From assembly GCA_046330435.1 (NCBI GenBank), contig JAXLST010000017.1:1-64000 (forward strand): a stretch of DNA of 64,000 nt, given 5' to 3'. The translations under genes were made by a program, and so were the position numbers. Shown piece after piece: positions 45,220 to 53,649 of this stretch (positions within the stretch are counted from its first letter, which is position 1; every line of letters starts with the position of its first letter). The notes beneath the pieces are model-generated. The model ran no database searches, was not told where the DNA came from, and saw nothing but the letters and a program-made list of their open reading frames with translations. Source of the stretch: Ga0077560 sp046330435 (lineage in GTDB: Bacteria; Actinomycetota; Thermoleophilia; Miltoncostaeales; Miltoncostaeaceae).

Positions 45220-45248
45220 TTGACATGTTATCAGCCGATAACTACTGT
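45220..45248 (+). promoter_or_regulatory. Promoter of the MFS gene
   Basis: A perfect -35 TTGACA (45220-45225), a 17-base spacer and TACTGT (45243-45248). The first TetR operator fills the spacer almost exactly, so bound repressor would block polymerase. Confidence 0.65.
45227..45242. promoter_or_regulatory. TetR operator 1
   Basis: GTTATC-AGCC-GATAAC is a perfect 6+4+6 palindrome located between the -35 and -10 of the MFS promoter and over the TAACAT box of tetR. Confidence 0.7.
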
Positions 45249-45261
45249 GCCGCCATCTTGA

Positions 45262-45277
45262 GTTATCAGCCGATTAC
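45262..45277. promoter_or_regulatory. TetR operator 2
   Basis: GTTATC-AGCC-GATTAC repeats operator 1 with one change in the right arm. Its centre is 35 bases from that of operator 1, and it lies in the MFS leader. Confidence 0.65.
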
Positions 45278-45296
45278 AACCAATGGGAGGTCGCGC

Positions 45297-46703
45297 ATGC
45301 CGGCGCAGCGCCGACGGCAGATCTGGGCACTGGCCATCACCGGTCTCGCCCTGTTCATGGTCGTCCTCGACAACCTCGTGGTCACCTCCGCCCTGCCCGT
45401 CATCCGCACGGACCTCGGCATGTCCGTGGACTCCCTGGGCTGGGTGGTGAACGCCTACACGCTCTCGTTCGCCGTGCTGCTGCTCACCGGGGCGGCGCTG
45501 GGCGACCGGCTCGGGCGGCGGCGCATGTTCGCGGCCGGGATCCTGGTCTTCGCGGCCGCATCCGCCGGCTGCGCGCTGGCCGCATCACCGGAGGCCCTCA
45601 TCGCCTTCCGGACCATCCAGGGCGCCGGCGCGGCGATGGTGATGCCGCTGTCGCTCACGCTGCTCACCGACGCCTTCCCGCCCGGCAAGCGCGGGATGGC
45701 CCTGGGCATCTGGTCGGGCATCAGCGGCCTCGCGGTCGCCGCCGGGCCGGTCGTGGGCGGCGCGGTGGTGGACGGCATCTCCTGGCACTGGATCTTCTGG
45801 CCCAACGTGCCCCTCGGCATCCTCACCGCCGTGCTGGCCTTCCGGGCGATGGCCGAGTCCCGAGGCGCGGCGCGCCCCCTGGACCTGCCGGGGATGGCGC
45901 TCGCCGGCGCCGGGCTGCTGGGCGTGGTATGGGGCCTGGTGCGCGGCAACGGCGAGGGCTGGACCTCCCCGGAGATCCTGCTGGCCCTGGGCCTCGGCAC
46001 CCTGTTCCTGGTGGCGTTCGTGGCGTGGGAGGCCCGGAGCCCCCACCCGATGCTGCCGCTCGGCATGTTCCGCAGCCGCGGCTTCACGATCGCCAACGCC
46101 GTGTCGGTGGCGATGTACTTCGGGATGTTCGGGTCGATCTTCTTCCTGGCCCAGTTCCTGCAGACGGTGCAGGGCAACAGCCCGCTGAAGGCCGGGCTCA
46201 TGATCCTCCCCTGGACCGTGATGCCGATGTTCGTGGCCCCGATCGCCGGGGCGATGTCGGACCGCGTGGGCGCACGTCCGCTGATGGTGGGCGGCCTGGC
46301 GCTGCAGGCCGGGGCGCTGGCCTGGCTGGGCCTGGTGAGCACTCCCGACGTGGGCTACGCCGCGCTGCTGGTGCCGTTCGCCATGGCCGGGGCCGGGATG
46401 GCGCTGGTGTTCCCGCCCGTGGCCAACCTGCTGGTCGCCTCCGTCCCCGAGGCGCGCATCGGCGTCGCCTCGGGCGCGAACAACACCATGCGCGAGGTCG
46501 GCGGAGCGCTCGGCATCGCCGTGATGACCGCCGTGTTCACCGCCACCGGCAGCTACGCCTCACCCCAGGCGTACGTCGACGGGCTCACCCCGTCGGTGCT
46601 GGTGGGCGCCGCCGCGGTCGCGGTGGGCGCGCTGCTTGCCCTCGCGGTGCCCGCCCGGCGCGCGGCCCGCATCTCCGCTCAGGCGGCCCTGGAGGCCGCC
46701 TGA
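45297..46703 (+). CDS. MFS drug-efflux transporter (DHA2/EmrB-QacA type)
   Basis: The 468-aa polytopic membrane protein has the 14-segment drug:H+ antiporter pattern: motif D1 LDNLVVTSALPVI in segment 1, motif A GAALGDRLGRRR between segments 2 and 3, motif C GLAVAAGPVVGG in segment 5. It would export small toxic compounds using the proton gradient. ATG 45297 has GGGAGG six bases upstream. It is controlled by the divergent TetR gene, with a promoter and two operators between. It converges on rng. Confidence 0.92.
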   Translation: MPAQRRRQIWALAITGLALFMVVLDNLVVTSALPVIRTDLGMSVDSLGWVVNAYTLSFAVLLLTGAALGDRLGRRRMFAAGILVFAAASAGCALAASPEALIAFRTIQGAGAAMVMPLSLTLLTDAFPPGKRGMALGIWSGISGLAVAAGPVVGGAVVDGISWHWIFWPNVPLGILTAVLAFRAMAESRGAARPLDLPGMALAGAGLLGVVWGLVRGNGEGWTSPEILLALGLGTLFLVAFVAWEARSPHPMLPLGMFRSRGFTIANAVSVAMYFGMFGSIFFLAQFLQTVQGNSPLKAGLMILPWTVMPMFVAPIAGAMSDRVGARPLMVGGLALQAGALAWLGLVSTPDVGYAALLVPFAMAGAGMALVFPPVANLLVASVPEARIGVASGANNTMREVGGALGIAVMTAVFTATGSYASPQAYVDGLTPSVLVGAAAVAVGALLALAVPARRAARISAQAALEAA

Positions 46704-46728
46704 GCGAAGGGGAGGCGTCAGGCGGCCT
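46693..46728. terminator. Hairpin formed by the ends of two convergent genes
   Basis: AGGCCGCCTGA (46693-46703) and TCAGGCGGCCT (46718-46728) are exact complements around a 14-base loop. Each arm holds the last two or three codons and the TGA of one gene, so the terminator is built into both coding ends. Confidence 0.55.
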
Positions 46729-48172
46729 TGCGGCCCCGGATCTTGGCCTCGCCGTCGGCGACGCCCTTGTCCGGCTCCACCGTGACCGACTTGCCGACGT
46801 ACTCCTCGATCTCGAGCACCCTGGCGCGGCCGTCCTCGTTGAGGAGCTCGGCCGCCCGGGGGCTCACCCGCACCACCACCGCGTCCTCGGACGCGGCGAC
46901 GGCGACCCGGGACACGGCCCGGCAGGTGTCGATCGCGACGGTCTCGTCGGAGAGCACGTACCCGAAGCCCTCGCAGGCCCGGCACTGCTCGGTCATCACC
47001 TCGCGCGGCCCGTCGCTGATGTTCTGGCGGGTCATCTCCACCAGGCCAAGCGGGGAGATGTCCGCCACGAAGGTCCGGGTGCGGTCCTTCTCGAGCGCGG
47101 CCTCCAGCGCGGCCTTCACGGCCTTGCGGTTGGGGGCGTCGCTCATGTCGATGAAGTCGATGATCACGATGCCGCCGATGTCGCGCAGCCGCAGCTGGCG
47201 CACCGCCTCGGCCGCCGCCTCCAGGTTGGTCTTGGTGGCGGTGTCCTCCAGGCGGTTCCCCCCACGGCCCACGTTGCCGCCGGAGTTGACGTCGATGACC
47301 GTCATGGCCTCGGTGTCGTCGATCACCAGGTAGCCGCCCGACGGCAGCGGGGCGCGCCGCTCCAGCGTCCCCCGGATGGCCTTCTCGGCCCCGAAGGCGG
47401 TGAGCAGCGGCTGCTCGCCCTCGTACAGCGTCACCTTCGACGCCATCGCCGGGGAGGTGCGGCGCAGGAAGTTGAGGATGCGCTCGTGCTGGCCCGGCTC
47501 GTCGACGATGACCTCGTCCACGTGCTTGTTCAGCAGGTCGCGGATGACCTTCAGGGAGACGTCCGCCTCGCTGTAGAGCAGCGACGGGGCCTTCACCTGC
47601 CCGGCGCGCTGCTGCAGCGCCTGCCACAGGCGCCGCAGCGCCTGGTAGTCGCGGGCGATGTCCTCGGCGGACGCGCCGGCGGCGGCGGTGCGGACGATGA
47701 GCCCGCCCTCCAGCGGCAGGGCGCCGCAGATCTTGCGGAGGCGCTTGCGCTCGTCGTCGAGCAGCTTGCGGCTCACCCCCACCCCGTCCCCGTACGGGAC
47801 GTACACCACGAACCGGCCCGCCAGGGACAGCTGCATGGTGAGGCGGCACCCCTTGGTGCCCATGGGGTCCTTGGTGGCCTGCACCAGGATCTCGTCGCCC
47901 TTCTTCAGGAGCTCCGCGATCTGGCGCTTGTGCTTCGGCACGCCGATGGCCACGACCTCGTCGACGTGCAGGAACCCGCTCTTGGGGAGGCCGACGTCCA
48001 CGAAGGCCGCCTCCATGCCGGCGAGCACGTTGCCCACCCGGCCCTTCCAGACGTGGCCGACGACCGACCGCCGCCCGCGCCGCTCGATGTAGCACTCCGC
48101 CGTGCGCCCGTCCTCGAGGATCGCGACGCGCGTCTCCCACGGGTCGACGGAGACCAGGATCTTGGTGTTCAG
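46718..48172 (-). CDS. rng: Ribonuclease G/E with probable CTG start
   Basis: This endoribonuclease of the RNase E/G family matures rRNA and degrades mRNA. It has an S1-like RNA-binding part (residues ~35-125) and the DNase-like catalytic part with the metal aspartates in TVIDVNSGG and IIDFIDM, then the Zn-link CRAC. The family N terminus (ILVSVDPWETRVAILEDG) is encoded upstream of the first GTG (48037). An in-frame TGA at 48193 allows no ATG, GTG or TTG before it. CTG 48172 overlaps the preceding stop by four bases and has AGGAGG just upstream. From there the protein is 484 aa, RNase G length. Confidence 0.92.
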   Translation of the reverse strand: MNTKILVSVDPWETRVAILEDGRTAECYIERRGRRSVVGHVWKGRVGNVLAGMEAAFVDVGLPKSGFLHVDEVVAIGVPKHKRQIAELLKKGDEILVQATKDPMGTKGCRLTMQLSLAGRFVVYVPYGDGVGVSRKLLDDERKRLRKICGALPLEGGLIVRTAAAGASAEDIARDYQALRRLWQALQQRAGQVKAPSLLYSEADVSLKVIRDLLNKHVDEVIVDEPGQHERILNFLRRTSPAMASKVTLYEGEQPLLTAFGAEKAIRGTLERRAPLPSGGYLVIDDTEAMTVIDVNSGGNVGRGGNRLEDTATKTNLEAAAEAVRQLRLRDIGGIVIIDFIDMSDAPNRKAVKAALEAALEKDRTRTFVADISPLGLVEMTRQNISDGPREVMTEQCRACEGFGYVLSDETVAIDTCRAVSRVAVAASEDAVVVRVSPRAAELLNEDGRARVLEIEEYVGKSVTVEPDKGVADGEAKIRGRKAA

Positions 48173-48990
48173 CGCTCCTCCTGTACGGGGTCAGGCCCGG
48201 AGGGTGCGAGCCGGCGTGCGGCCACCGCAACGCCCCGGGTGACGGTGTAGGCCAACCCGCCGCGGACCACGGTCTCGGCGGAGGGTACGGCGGTGATCAG
48301 ACGACGCGCGGTCGCGCGCCACAACGGCGCGGCTCCGGCGATGGCCGCCACCTGGCCCAGGATGCGGGCGTCGGGGCGGCCACCGGCCAGGCCGGTGAGG
48401 TCGGAAGCCAGGCGGACCTGGGTCACGGTGAGCAGCGGCATCGCGGCCCCGGAGATCCCGGGGGCGGATGCCACCACGGCGGCGCGGCGGGCGGCGCGGC
48501 GCTCCAGGCCGCGTGCCACCTCGTCGCGCAACGGGGGGTGGGTGTTGCCCGCGGCGACCGCGCGGGTGGAGAGGCCGCGCACGACGGCGGCGCGCAGGAC
48601 GTCGGCCCCGGCCCCGTCGAGCGCGTCGATGTGCTCGACCACCGACATCTCGACGTCGGGGTCGGCGAGCAGGGCGCGCTCGGCGCGGCGCCGCTGCACG
48701 TGGGTGCCCAGCACGGCGACGACGGCGTCGCCGCCCTTGCGGCGGTGCTCCCCCACGACGGGCGCCACGTGCGCGGCGTTCCCGCCGGGCGCGACGACCG
48801 CGACCAGCATGTCGTCGGGGGCCGGCGTGCCGATCCGGCCGCCGACGATGGCGGCGGCGTCGGCCGCCAGGCCGGCGTCACCGGCGTCCACCACGACGAC
48901 CTCGACGTCCTTGTCCGCCGCCATGGCGGACAGGCCGACGGCCATCGCGAGGGGTTTGACGACGCGGAACCCGCGTTTGATCAGGGGCAC
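48169..48990 (-). CDS. Unknown protein between rodA and rng
   Basis: The 273-aa product from GTG 48990 is alanine/arginine-rich. Residues ~28-115 look like alternating beta/alpha (VEVVVVDAGDAG, DDMLVAVVAPGG, DAVVAVLGTHV), and the C-terminal ~90 residues form amphipathic to hydrophobic helices (GAAMPLLTVTQVRLASDLTG) that resemble DUF697/YcjF-type ends. No P-loop is seen. Its place in the mre-rng operon suggests an envelope or cell-shape role, which is inference only. It has no Shine-Dalgarno. Confidence 0.7.
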   Translation of the reverse strand: MPLIKRGFRVVKPLAMAVGLSAMAADKDVEVVVVDAGDAGLAADAAAIVGGRIGTPAPDDMLVAVVAPGGNAAHVAPVVGEHRRKGGDAVVAVLGTHVQRRRAERALLADPDVEMSVVEHIDALDGAGADVLRAAVVRGLSTRAVAAGNTHPPLRDEVARGLERRAARRAAVVASAPGISGAAMPLLTVTQVRLASDLTGLAGGRPDARILGQVAAIAGAAPLWRATARRLITAVPSAETVVRGGLAYTVTRGVAVAARRLAPSGPDPVQEER

Positions 48991-49006
48991 GGAGGGAGGT
49001 CTTCGG

Positions 49007-50134
49007 TCACAGTCCCGCGCGGCGGCGGTGGATGGAGAGCAGGATGCCGACGGCCGCCACGTTGGTCACGGTGTGGCTGCCGCCGTAGCTCACGAACGGG
49101 AGCGGGATGCCGGTGATGGGCATGATGCCCACGTTCATCCCGACGTTCTGGAAGAGCTGGAACATGATCATCGCACCGATTCCGCCCGCGACGATCTGTT
49201 CGAACTGCGTCGCGGCCCTCGCGGTGAGGCGCAGGATGCGCCAGAGGATCACCCCGAACAGCAGCAGGACCCCCGCGGCGCCCGCGAACCCGTACATCTC
49301 GGCGATGACCGCGAAGATGAAGTCGGTGTGGTGCTCGGGCAGGAAGTCGTTGATGGTCTGGGTGGCCTCCTCCGGCCCCTTGCCCAGCGCGCCGCCGGAC
49401 CCGATGGCCGTCTTGCTCTGGTCCAGCTGGTAGCCGGCGGTGCCGCTGTTGCGGTCGCCGTTGACGAACGCCGTGAGGCGCTCCACCTGGTAGTCCTTGA
49501 GCACGTGGACGCCGGCCGCGGGCAGGATCCCGAGGATCAGCACCAGCGCGCCCACCAGGACGGCGGCGGCGGTCGCGAAGTGCGTCCACGGCGCGCCGGC
49601 GAGGAACAGCACGGCCGTGAGGATGGCGCCGTACACCAGGGCGGTACCGAGGTCGGGCTGCAGGAACACGACCGCCGCGGGCGCCGCGGCGACCGCGACC
49701 AGGAACAACGTCGTGCGTCGCGCCGTGATCTCCGCCATCCGCTCCACCGCGAGCGCGGAGAGCACCAGGATCATCACGACCTTGCCCATCTCCGACGGCT
49801 GCAGGTTGAAGGGCCCCACGTCGATCCAGGCGTTCGCGCCCTTGATGGTGGTGCCCAGCACGAACACGACCGCGAGGGCGCCCAGCAGGCCGCCCAGCAT
49901 CACCCAGCTCATGCTCTGCAGCCGGGTGATGTCGAATGCGGCGAGCACGATGCCGCCGATCACCGCGCCGATGGTGAACAGCACCTGGCGGTCGGTGAAG
50001 AAGTTGGGGCTGCCCGGCACGTCGTTGACGGTGGCGGCGTCGATGACGTGGACGCTGAACGCCAGCAGCAGGCCGACGGCCAGGATGAGGATCCAGTCCA
50101 GGCTCAGGAGCGCGCTCCTGACCCGTTCGCCCAT
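49007..50134 (-). CDS. rodA: Peptidoglycan glycosyltransferase RodA
   Basis: A SEDS-family polymerase of about ten membrane segments that builds side-wall glycan with PBP2. Motifs: FNLQPSEMGKVVMIL, LQPDLGTALVYGAIL, GSGGALGKGPEEATQTINDF, FLPEHHTDFIFAVIAEMYGF, GIMPITGIPLPFVSYGGSH. From ATG 50134 it is 375 aa. That ATG has no usable Shine-Dalgarno; CTG 50176 is in frame, overlaps the mrdA stop by four bases and has AAGGA six bases upstream, so initiation there (389 aa) is possible. Confidence 0.93.
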   Translation of the reverse strand: MGERVRSALLSLDWILILAVGLLLAFSVHVIDAATVNDVPGSPNFFTDRQVLFTIGAVIGGIVLAAFDITRLQSMSWVMLGGLLGALAVVFVLGTTIKGANAWIDVGPFNLQPSEMGKVVMILVLSALAVERMAEITARRTTLFLVAVAAAPAAVVFLQPDLGTALVYGAILTAVLFLAGAPWTHFATAAAVLVGALVLILGILPAAGVHVLKDYQVERLTAFVNGDRNSGTAGYQLDQSKTAIGSGGALGKGPEEATQTINDFLPEHHTDFIFAVIAEMYGFAGAAGVLLLFGVILWRILRLTARAATQFEQIVAGGIGAMIMFQLFQNVGMNVGIMPITGIPLPFVSYGGSHTVTNVAAVGILLSIHRRRAGL

Positions 50135-50172
50135 GCCCTCGTGGTGGGCGCGGGTGGGTGTCGCCAGCGTCG

Positions 50173-52128
50173 TCAGTTCGATTCCTTCTGGATGGGCACG
50201 CCGCACAGGTTGGGATCGAAGCGCGTGGGCCCGTAGGCGGCGATCGTATGACACACCGCGGGCGCCGCGTTGGTCGCACCCGTCCCGCCGTGCTCGACCA
50301 CGACGGCGACCACGATCTTGGGGTTGTCGGCGGGCGCATAGCCCACGAACCACGCGTGGTCGGGCTGGCCCTTGATGCCGGACTCGGCCGTGCCGGTCTT
50401 CCCGGCGATCTGCGGGCCGCCGCTCTGCATCACCGGGGCGAACACCCCGTACGCCGTCCCCTGGCTGCCGGTCGCCGCCAGCTTGAGCCCCTCCCGCACG
50501 GGGGTGAGGATGCGCGCGGGGATGCCGAGGTCCCGCGCCGGCCTGGCGGACGAGATCTTGCGCACGACGCGCCCGGACTGGTCGGTGACCTCCTGCGCGA
50601 CCACGGGCGTCACGATCTTGCCGCCGTTGGCGATCGCGGAGTAGGCGATGGCCATCTGCAGGGGATTCGTCTCCACGAAGCCCTGGCCCACGGTCATGTT
50701 GACCTCGTCGCCCGGGAGCCACACGGCGAGCGTGGGGTACAGGTCCTTGAAGTGGTTGACCTTCCACTGCGGGTCGGGGACGCGGCCGGCGTTCTCACCC
50801 GGCAGGTCGATGCGCGTCGGCAGGCCGATCCCGAACTTCTTCGCCCACTCGCTCTGCTGGGCCTCACGCTCCTTATAGAGCTTGTAGCCCACCTGGTAGA
50901 AGTAGGTGTCGCTGGACACCTCCAGCGCCTTCGGCAGCGTGATGAGCCCGTGGAACTCCTTCTGGAAGTTCGGGAACACGGTGTCGAGGATCTTGATCTC
51001 GCTCGGGCTGTCGATGAGCTGGGTGGGCGACAGCACCCCCAGCTCCTGCGCCGTGATCGCGGTGATCGCCTTGAAGGTGGACCCCGGCGGGAACTGCGCC
51101 GCGATGGCCCGGTCGAGCAGCGGCGTCTGCTTGTTGCGGTTGTACGAGGTGATGAGGCGGCTGCGCCCCCGGGCGAAGGCGTTGGGATCGAACGTGGGGT
51201 ACGAGGCGATCGCGAGGATCTCCCCGGTGTTCGGGTCGATCGCGACGCCCGCCGCGCCCTTCGCCGTGCCCGAGAGACGCACCCGGGCCTGGAGGTCCGC
51301 CTCGAGCGCGCGCTGGGTCGGCATGTCGATGGTGAGGCGCAGGTTCTTGCCCTGCACCGGCGGGCGGGTGCTGAACTCGCGGCCCACCTGCTCGCCGAAG
51401 GCGTCCACCTCGACCTTGCGCTGCCCGCTGACGCCCTTCAGGTACTGCTCGTACTCGGCCTCGACGCCGTCCTGCCCCACCCGCTCGTTGCCGTTGTAGC
51501 CGCGGGCGATGTAGTCCTTGTACTGGCGCTCGTAGATGGGGCCGGTGTAGCCCAGCAGATGCGCCGCGAGGGTGCCGTTGGGGTACTGGCGCACGAAGCT
51601 GTCCTGGAGCTCCACGCCCGGGAACTCGCGGATGCGCTCGGCCACGGGCAGGGAGACGCCCGCCGGGATGTCACGGGCCAGCACGACCGGCTGGTACGGG
51701 TAGTTGAGCTCCCCGCGCCGCATCTTCGCCAGCAGGCTGTACCGGGTGACCCCGAGGGTGTCGGCCAGGCGGCCCATCACGAGCTTGCGCCGGTCGCCGA
51801 CCAGCTCCTTGGGGTACGCGACGATGTTCTGCGACGGGCTGTTCTGGGCGAGCACCACCTTGCCGGTGCGGTCCGTGATGACCCCGCGTGGCGCCTCCGT
51901 GACGATCGTGCGCAGGATGTTGTCGTTCGCCCGCTGGGCGTAGGCCTGCCCGCCGATGACCTGCAGGAACCACAGGCGCACCACCAGCACGCCGATCATC
52001 CCCATGGCGATGATCCCCAGCACGGCGATGCGGAACGCGGTGCGCGGGGTGAGCGGCCGCTGCGGGCGGCGCGGGTTCCCGGTGGGCCCCCCGCCCCCGG
52101 TGGGCCGCGGCGTGAGCATCGTGGTCAT
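50173..52128 (-). CDS. mrdA: Penicillin-binding protein 2
   Basis: The elongasome transpeptidase, 651 aa. It has a short cytoplasmic proline/glycine-rich tail, one transmembrane segment (residues ~34-57), the pedestal domain with RGVITDRTGKVVLAQN, and a transpeptidase domain with SxxK in FPPGSTFKAIT, SSD in EVSSDTYFYQ and KTG in IAGKTGTAESG. It lies between mreD and rodA as in many bacteria. ATG 52128 overlaps the mreD stop by four bases. Confidence 0.96.
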   Translation of the reverse strand: MTTMLTPRPTGGGGPTGNPRRPQRPLTPRTAFRIAVLGIIAMGMIGVLVVRLWFLQVIGGQAYAQRANDNILRTIVTEAPRGVITDRTGKVVLAQNSPSQNIVAYPKELVGDRRKLVMGRLADTLGVTRYSLLAKMRRGELNYPYQPVVLARDIPAGVSLPVAERIREFPGVELQDSFVRQYPNGTLAAHLLGYTGPIYERQYKDYIARGYNGNERVGQDGVEAEYEQYLKGVSGQRKVEVDAFGEQVGREFSTRPPVQGKNLRLTIDMPTQRALEADLQARVRLSGTAKGAAGVAIDPNTGEILAIASYPTFDPNAFARGRSRLITSYNRNKQTPLLDRAIAAQFPPGSTFKAITAITAQELGVLSPTQLIDSPSEIKILDTVFPNFQKEFHGLITLPKALEVSSDTYFYQVGYKLYKEREAQQSEWAKKFGIGLPTRIDLPGENAGRVPDPQWKVNHFKDLYPTLAVWLPGDEVNMTVGQGFVETNPLQMAIAYSAIANGGKIVTPVVAQEVTDQSGRVVRKISSARPARDLGIPARILTPVREGLKLAATGSQGTAYGVFAPVMQSGGPQIAGKTGTAESGIKGQPDHAWFVGYAPADNPKIVVAVVVEHGGTGATNAAPAVCHTIAAYGPTRFDPNLCGVPIQKESN

Positions 52129-52718
52129 GCCGTCTGCCCCAGCTGGAAGGGCTCCGTGATGCGCGGCTCGCCCAGCAGGCGGCGGGCGATGAGCAGCACC
52201 GGGGCGGCGATGAGGCCGGTCAGCACGATGGACGGCACCAGCACGCGCGCCGTGAAGTCGGCCGCGAACACCGGCGTCCCCAGCATGAGCTGCACCGCGG
52301 CGTAGCCCAGCTGCACGAACGCCGCGCCGGCCATGGCCATCACGATCGGCGGCAGCACGTTCACCGATTCCTCCCGCTCGCAGTACCGGCCCGCCCAGGC
52401 CCCCAGCAGGAGATACAGCAAAGCGAGCACCCCGAGCGTTCCGATGGGTGCGGTGAGCTCCACCAGCAGGCCGCCGGCGGCCCCCGCGATGCCGCCCACC
52501 ATGGGCCCGCGGAGGATCGCGACGGCCACCACCAAGCAGGCGATGAGGTCCGGCATCCCGTCGGAGATGCGCACGAACGGCATGAGGCTCACCTGGAGGA
52601 TGACCCCGATGACGATCAGCGCGCCCACCGCCCACAGGGCCCGTCCCTGCGGGCTCCCCTGGTCGGGCGGCGCGGAGCCGCCGCCGGACACGATGATGGG
52701 CGGCGGGTTGGTGCTCAC
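52125..52718 (-). CDS. mreD: Rod shape-determining protein MreD
   Basis: The 197-aa membrane protein has five or six hydrophobic segments after a 28-residue polar N terminus. The PDLIACLVVAVAILRGPMVG segment is the usual MreD mark. It is a scaffold between MreC and the synthesis enzymes. GTG 52718 overlaps mreC by four bases. Confidence 0.88.
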   Translation of the reverse strand: MSTNPPPIIVSGGGSAPPDQGSPQGRALWAVGALIVIGVILQVSLMPFVRISDGMPDLIACLVVAVAILRGPMVGGIAGAAGGLLVELTAPIGTLGVLALLYLLLGAWAGRYCEREESVNVLPPIVMAMAGAAFVQLGYAAVQLMLGTPVFAADFTARVLVPSIVLTGLIAAPVLLIARRLLGEPRITEPFQLGQTA

Positions 52719-53623
52719 GGCGTCTTCGCCCGGTTGAGCGCATCCTGGGACTTCGGCGCCAGGACCACCACGTACGCCAGCTCCCGGGGGTTCACGAACG
52801 CGGCGACCTGCACCTTCTGCACGACGTCGGTGTCGCTCCCGCCGGCGCCCACCACAAGGCCGATCGGGATGCCGCGCGGGTACACCGACGGCACCCGCAG
52901 GCCGGAGAAGCCGGCGGTGAACACCGCCTGGCCCTGCGTGACCGGCTTGTCCGCCGGGATCCCCGTGACCTGCAGCTGGTTCGGGCCGCTGGGCGACAGG
53001 ATGCCGCGGGCGCCGTCCGCACCCTCGATGGTCACGCCGATGCTGGTGCGCGGCTCCGAGATGAACGTCACGATGGACGAGCTCGGGAACACCTCGGTGA
53101 TGACGCCCACCAGGCCCTCCGCGTCCCCGCGGGCCATCACCGGCGAGTTCACGCGGATGCCGTCGTCGCGGCCCCGGTTGAGACGGGCCCGGTGGTACCA
53201 CGGTGCGGTGGACAGGCCGATGATGCTGGCCGGCACCTGGGTGTAGTCGGTGCGGAAGTCGTCGCCGACGCCCTTCAGGGCGTCCAGGCGGGCCGTGTCG
53301 GCGTGGTCGAACTGCTGCTGCACCAGCAGCGTCTTGAGCTGCTCGTTCTCGGCCTTCAGGCGCGCCGCCTCGTCCCGGGCGTCGATGAGCGAGGTGCCCC
53401 ACCCCCAGGCGTCGCGCAGCGGCTGCACCGCCCGGGTGGTGCCCCCCTGGATGGGCGCGATGATCGCCCCGACGGCGCCCTGGAAGCCGTGCAGCGGCCC
53501 GCCGTCGCCCTCGGTGGAGTACGCGGTGAAGAGCAGCAGGCAGCCGACGACCAGCGCGGCGAGGAAGCCCCGCCGCACGTTGGAGCGCCGTTTCGCCAAT
53601 GGCGTGCTCGCCTGTGTCCCCAT
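52715..53623 (-). CDS. mreC: Rod shape-determining protein MreC
   Basis: The 302-aa protein has one transmembrane segment (residues ~18-36), a coiled coil (~75-108, DARDEAARLKAENEQLKTLL) and two beta-barrel domains outside the membrane (NRGRDDGIRVNSPVMA, VYPRGIPIGLVV). It binds PBP2 and MreD. ATG 53623 follows mreB by 26 bases. Confidence 0.93.
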   Translation of the reverse strand: MGTQASTPLAKRRSNVRRGFLAALVVGCLLLFTAYSTEGDGGPLHGFQGAVGAIIAPIQGGTTRAVQPLRDAWGWGTSLIDARDEAARLKAENEQLKTLLVQQQFDHADTARLDALKGVGDDFRTDYTQVPASIIGLSTAPWYHRARLNRGRDDGIRVNSPVMARGDAEGLVGVITEVFPSSSIVTFISEPRTSIGVTIEGADGARGILSPSGPNQLQVTGIPADKPVTQGQAVFTAGFSGLRVPSVYPRGIPIGLVVGAGGSDTDVVQKVQVAAFVNPRELAYVVVLAPKSQDALNRAKTP

Positions 53624-53649
53624 GGGCCGCGGCCCCTTCCGCTGGGGGT

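Noticed and set aside
48981..49010. Nine-codon ORF (GTG 49010) overlapping the rodA stop and the next gene start
   Set aside because: No conserved feature or Shine-Dalgarno; probably chance from the frequent GTGA pattern.
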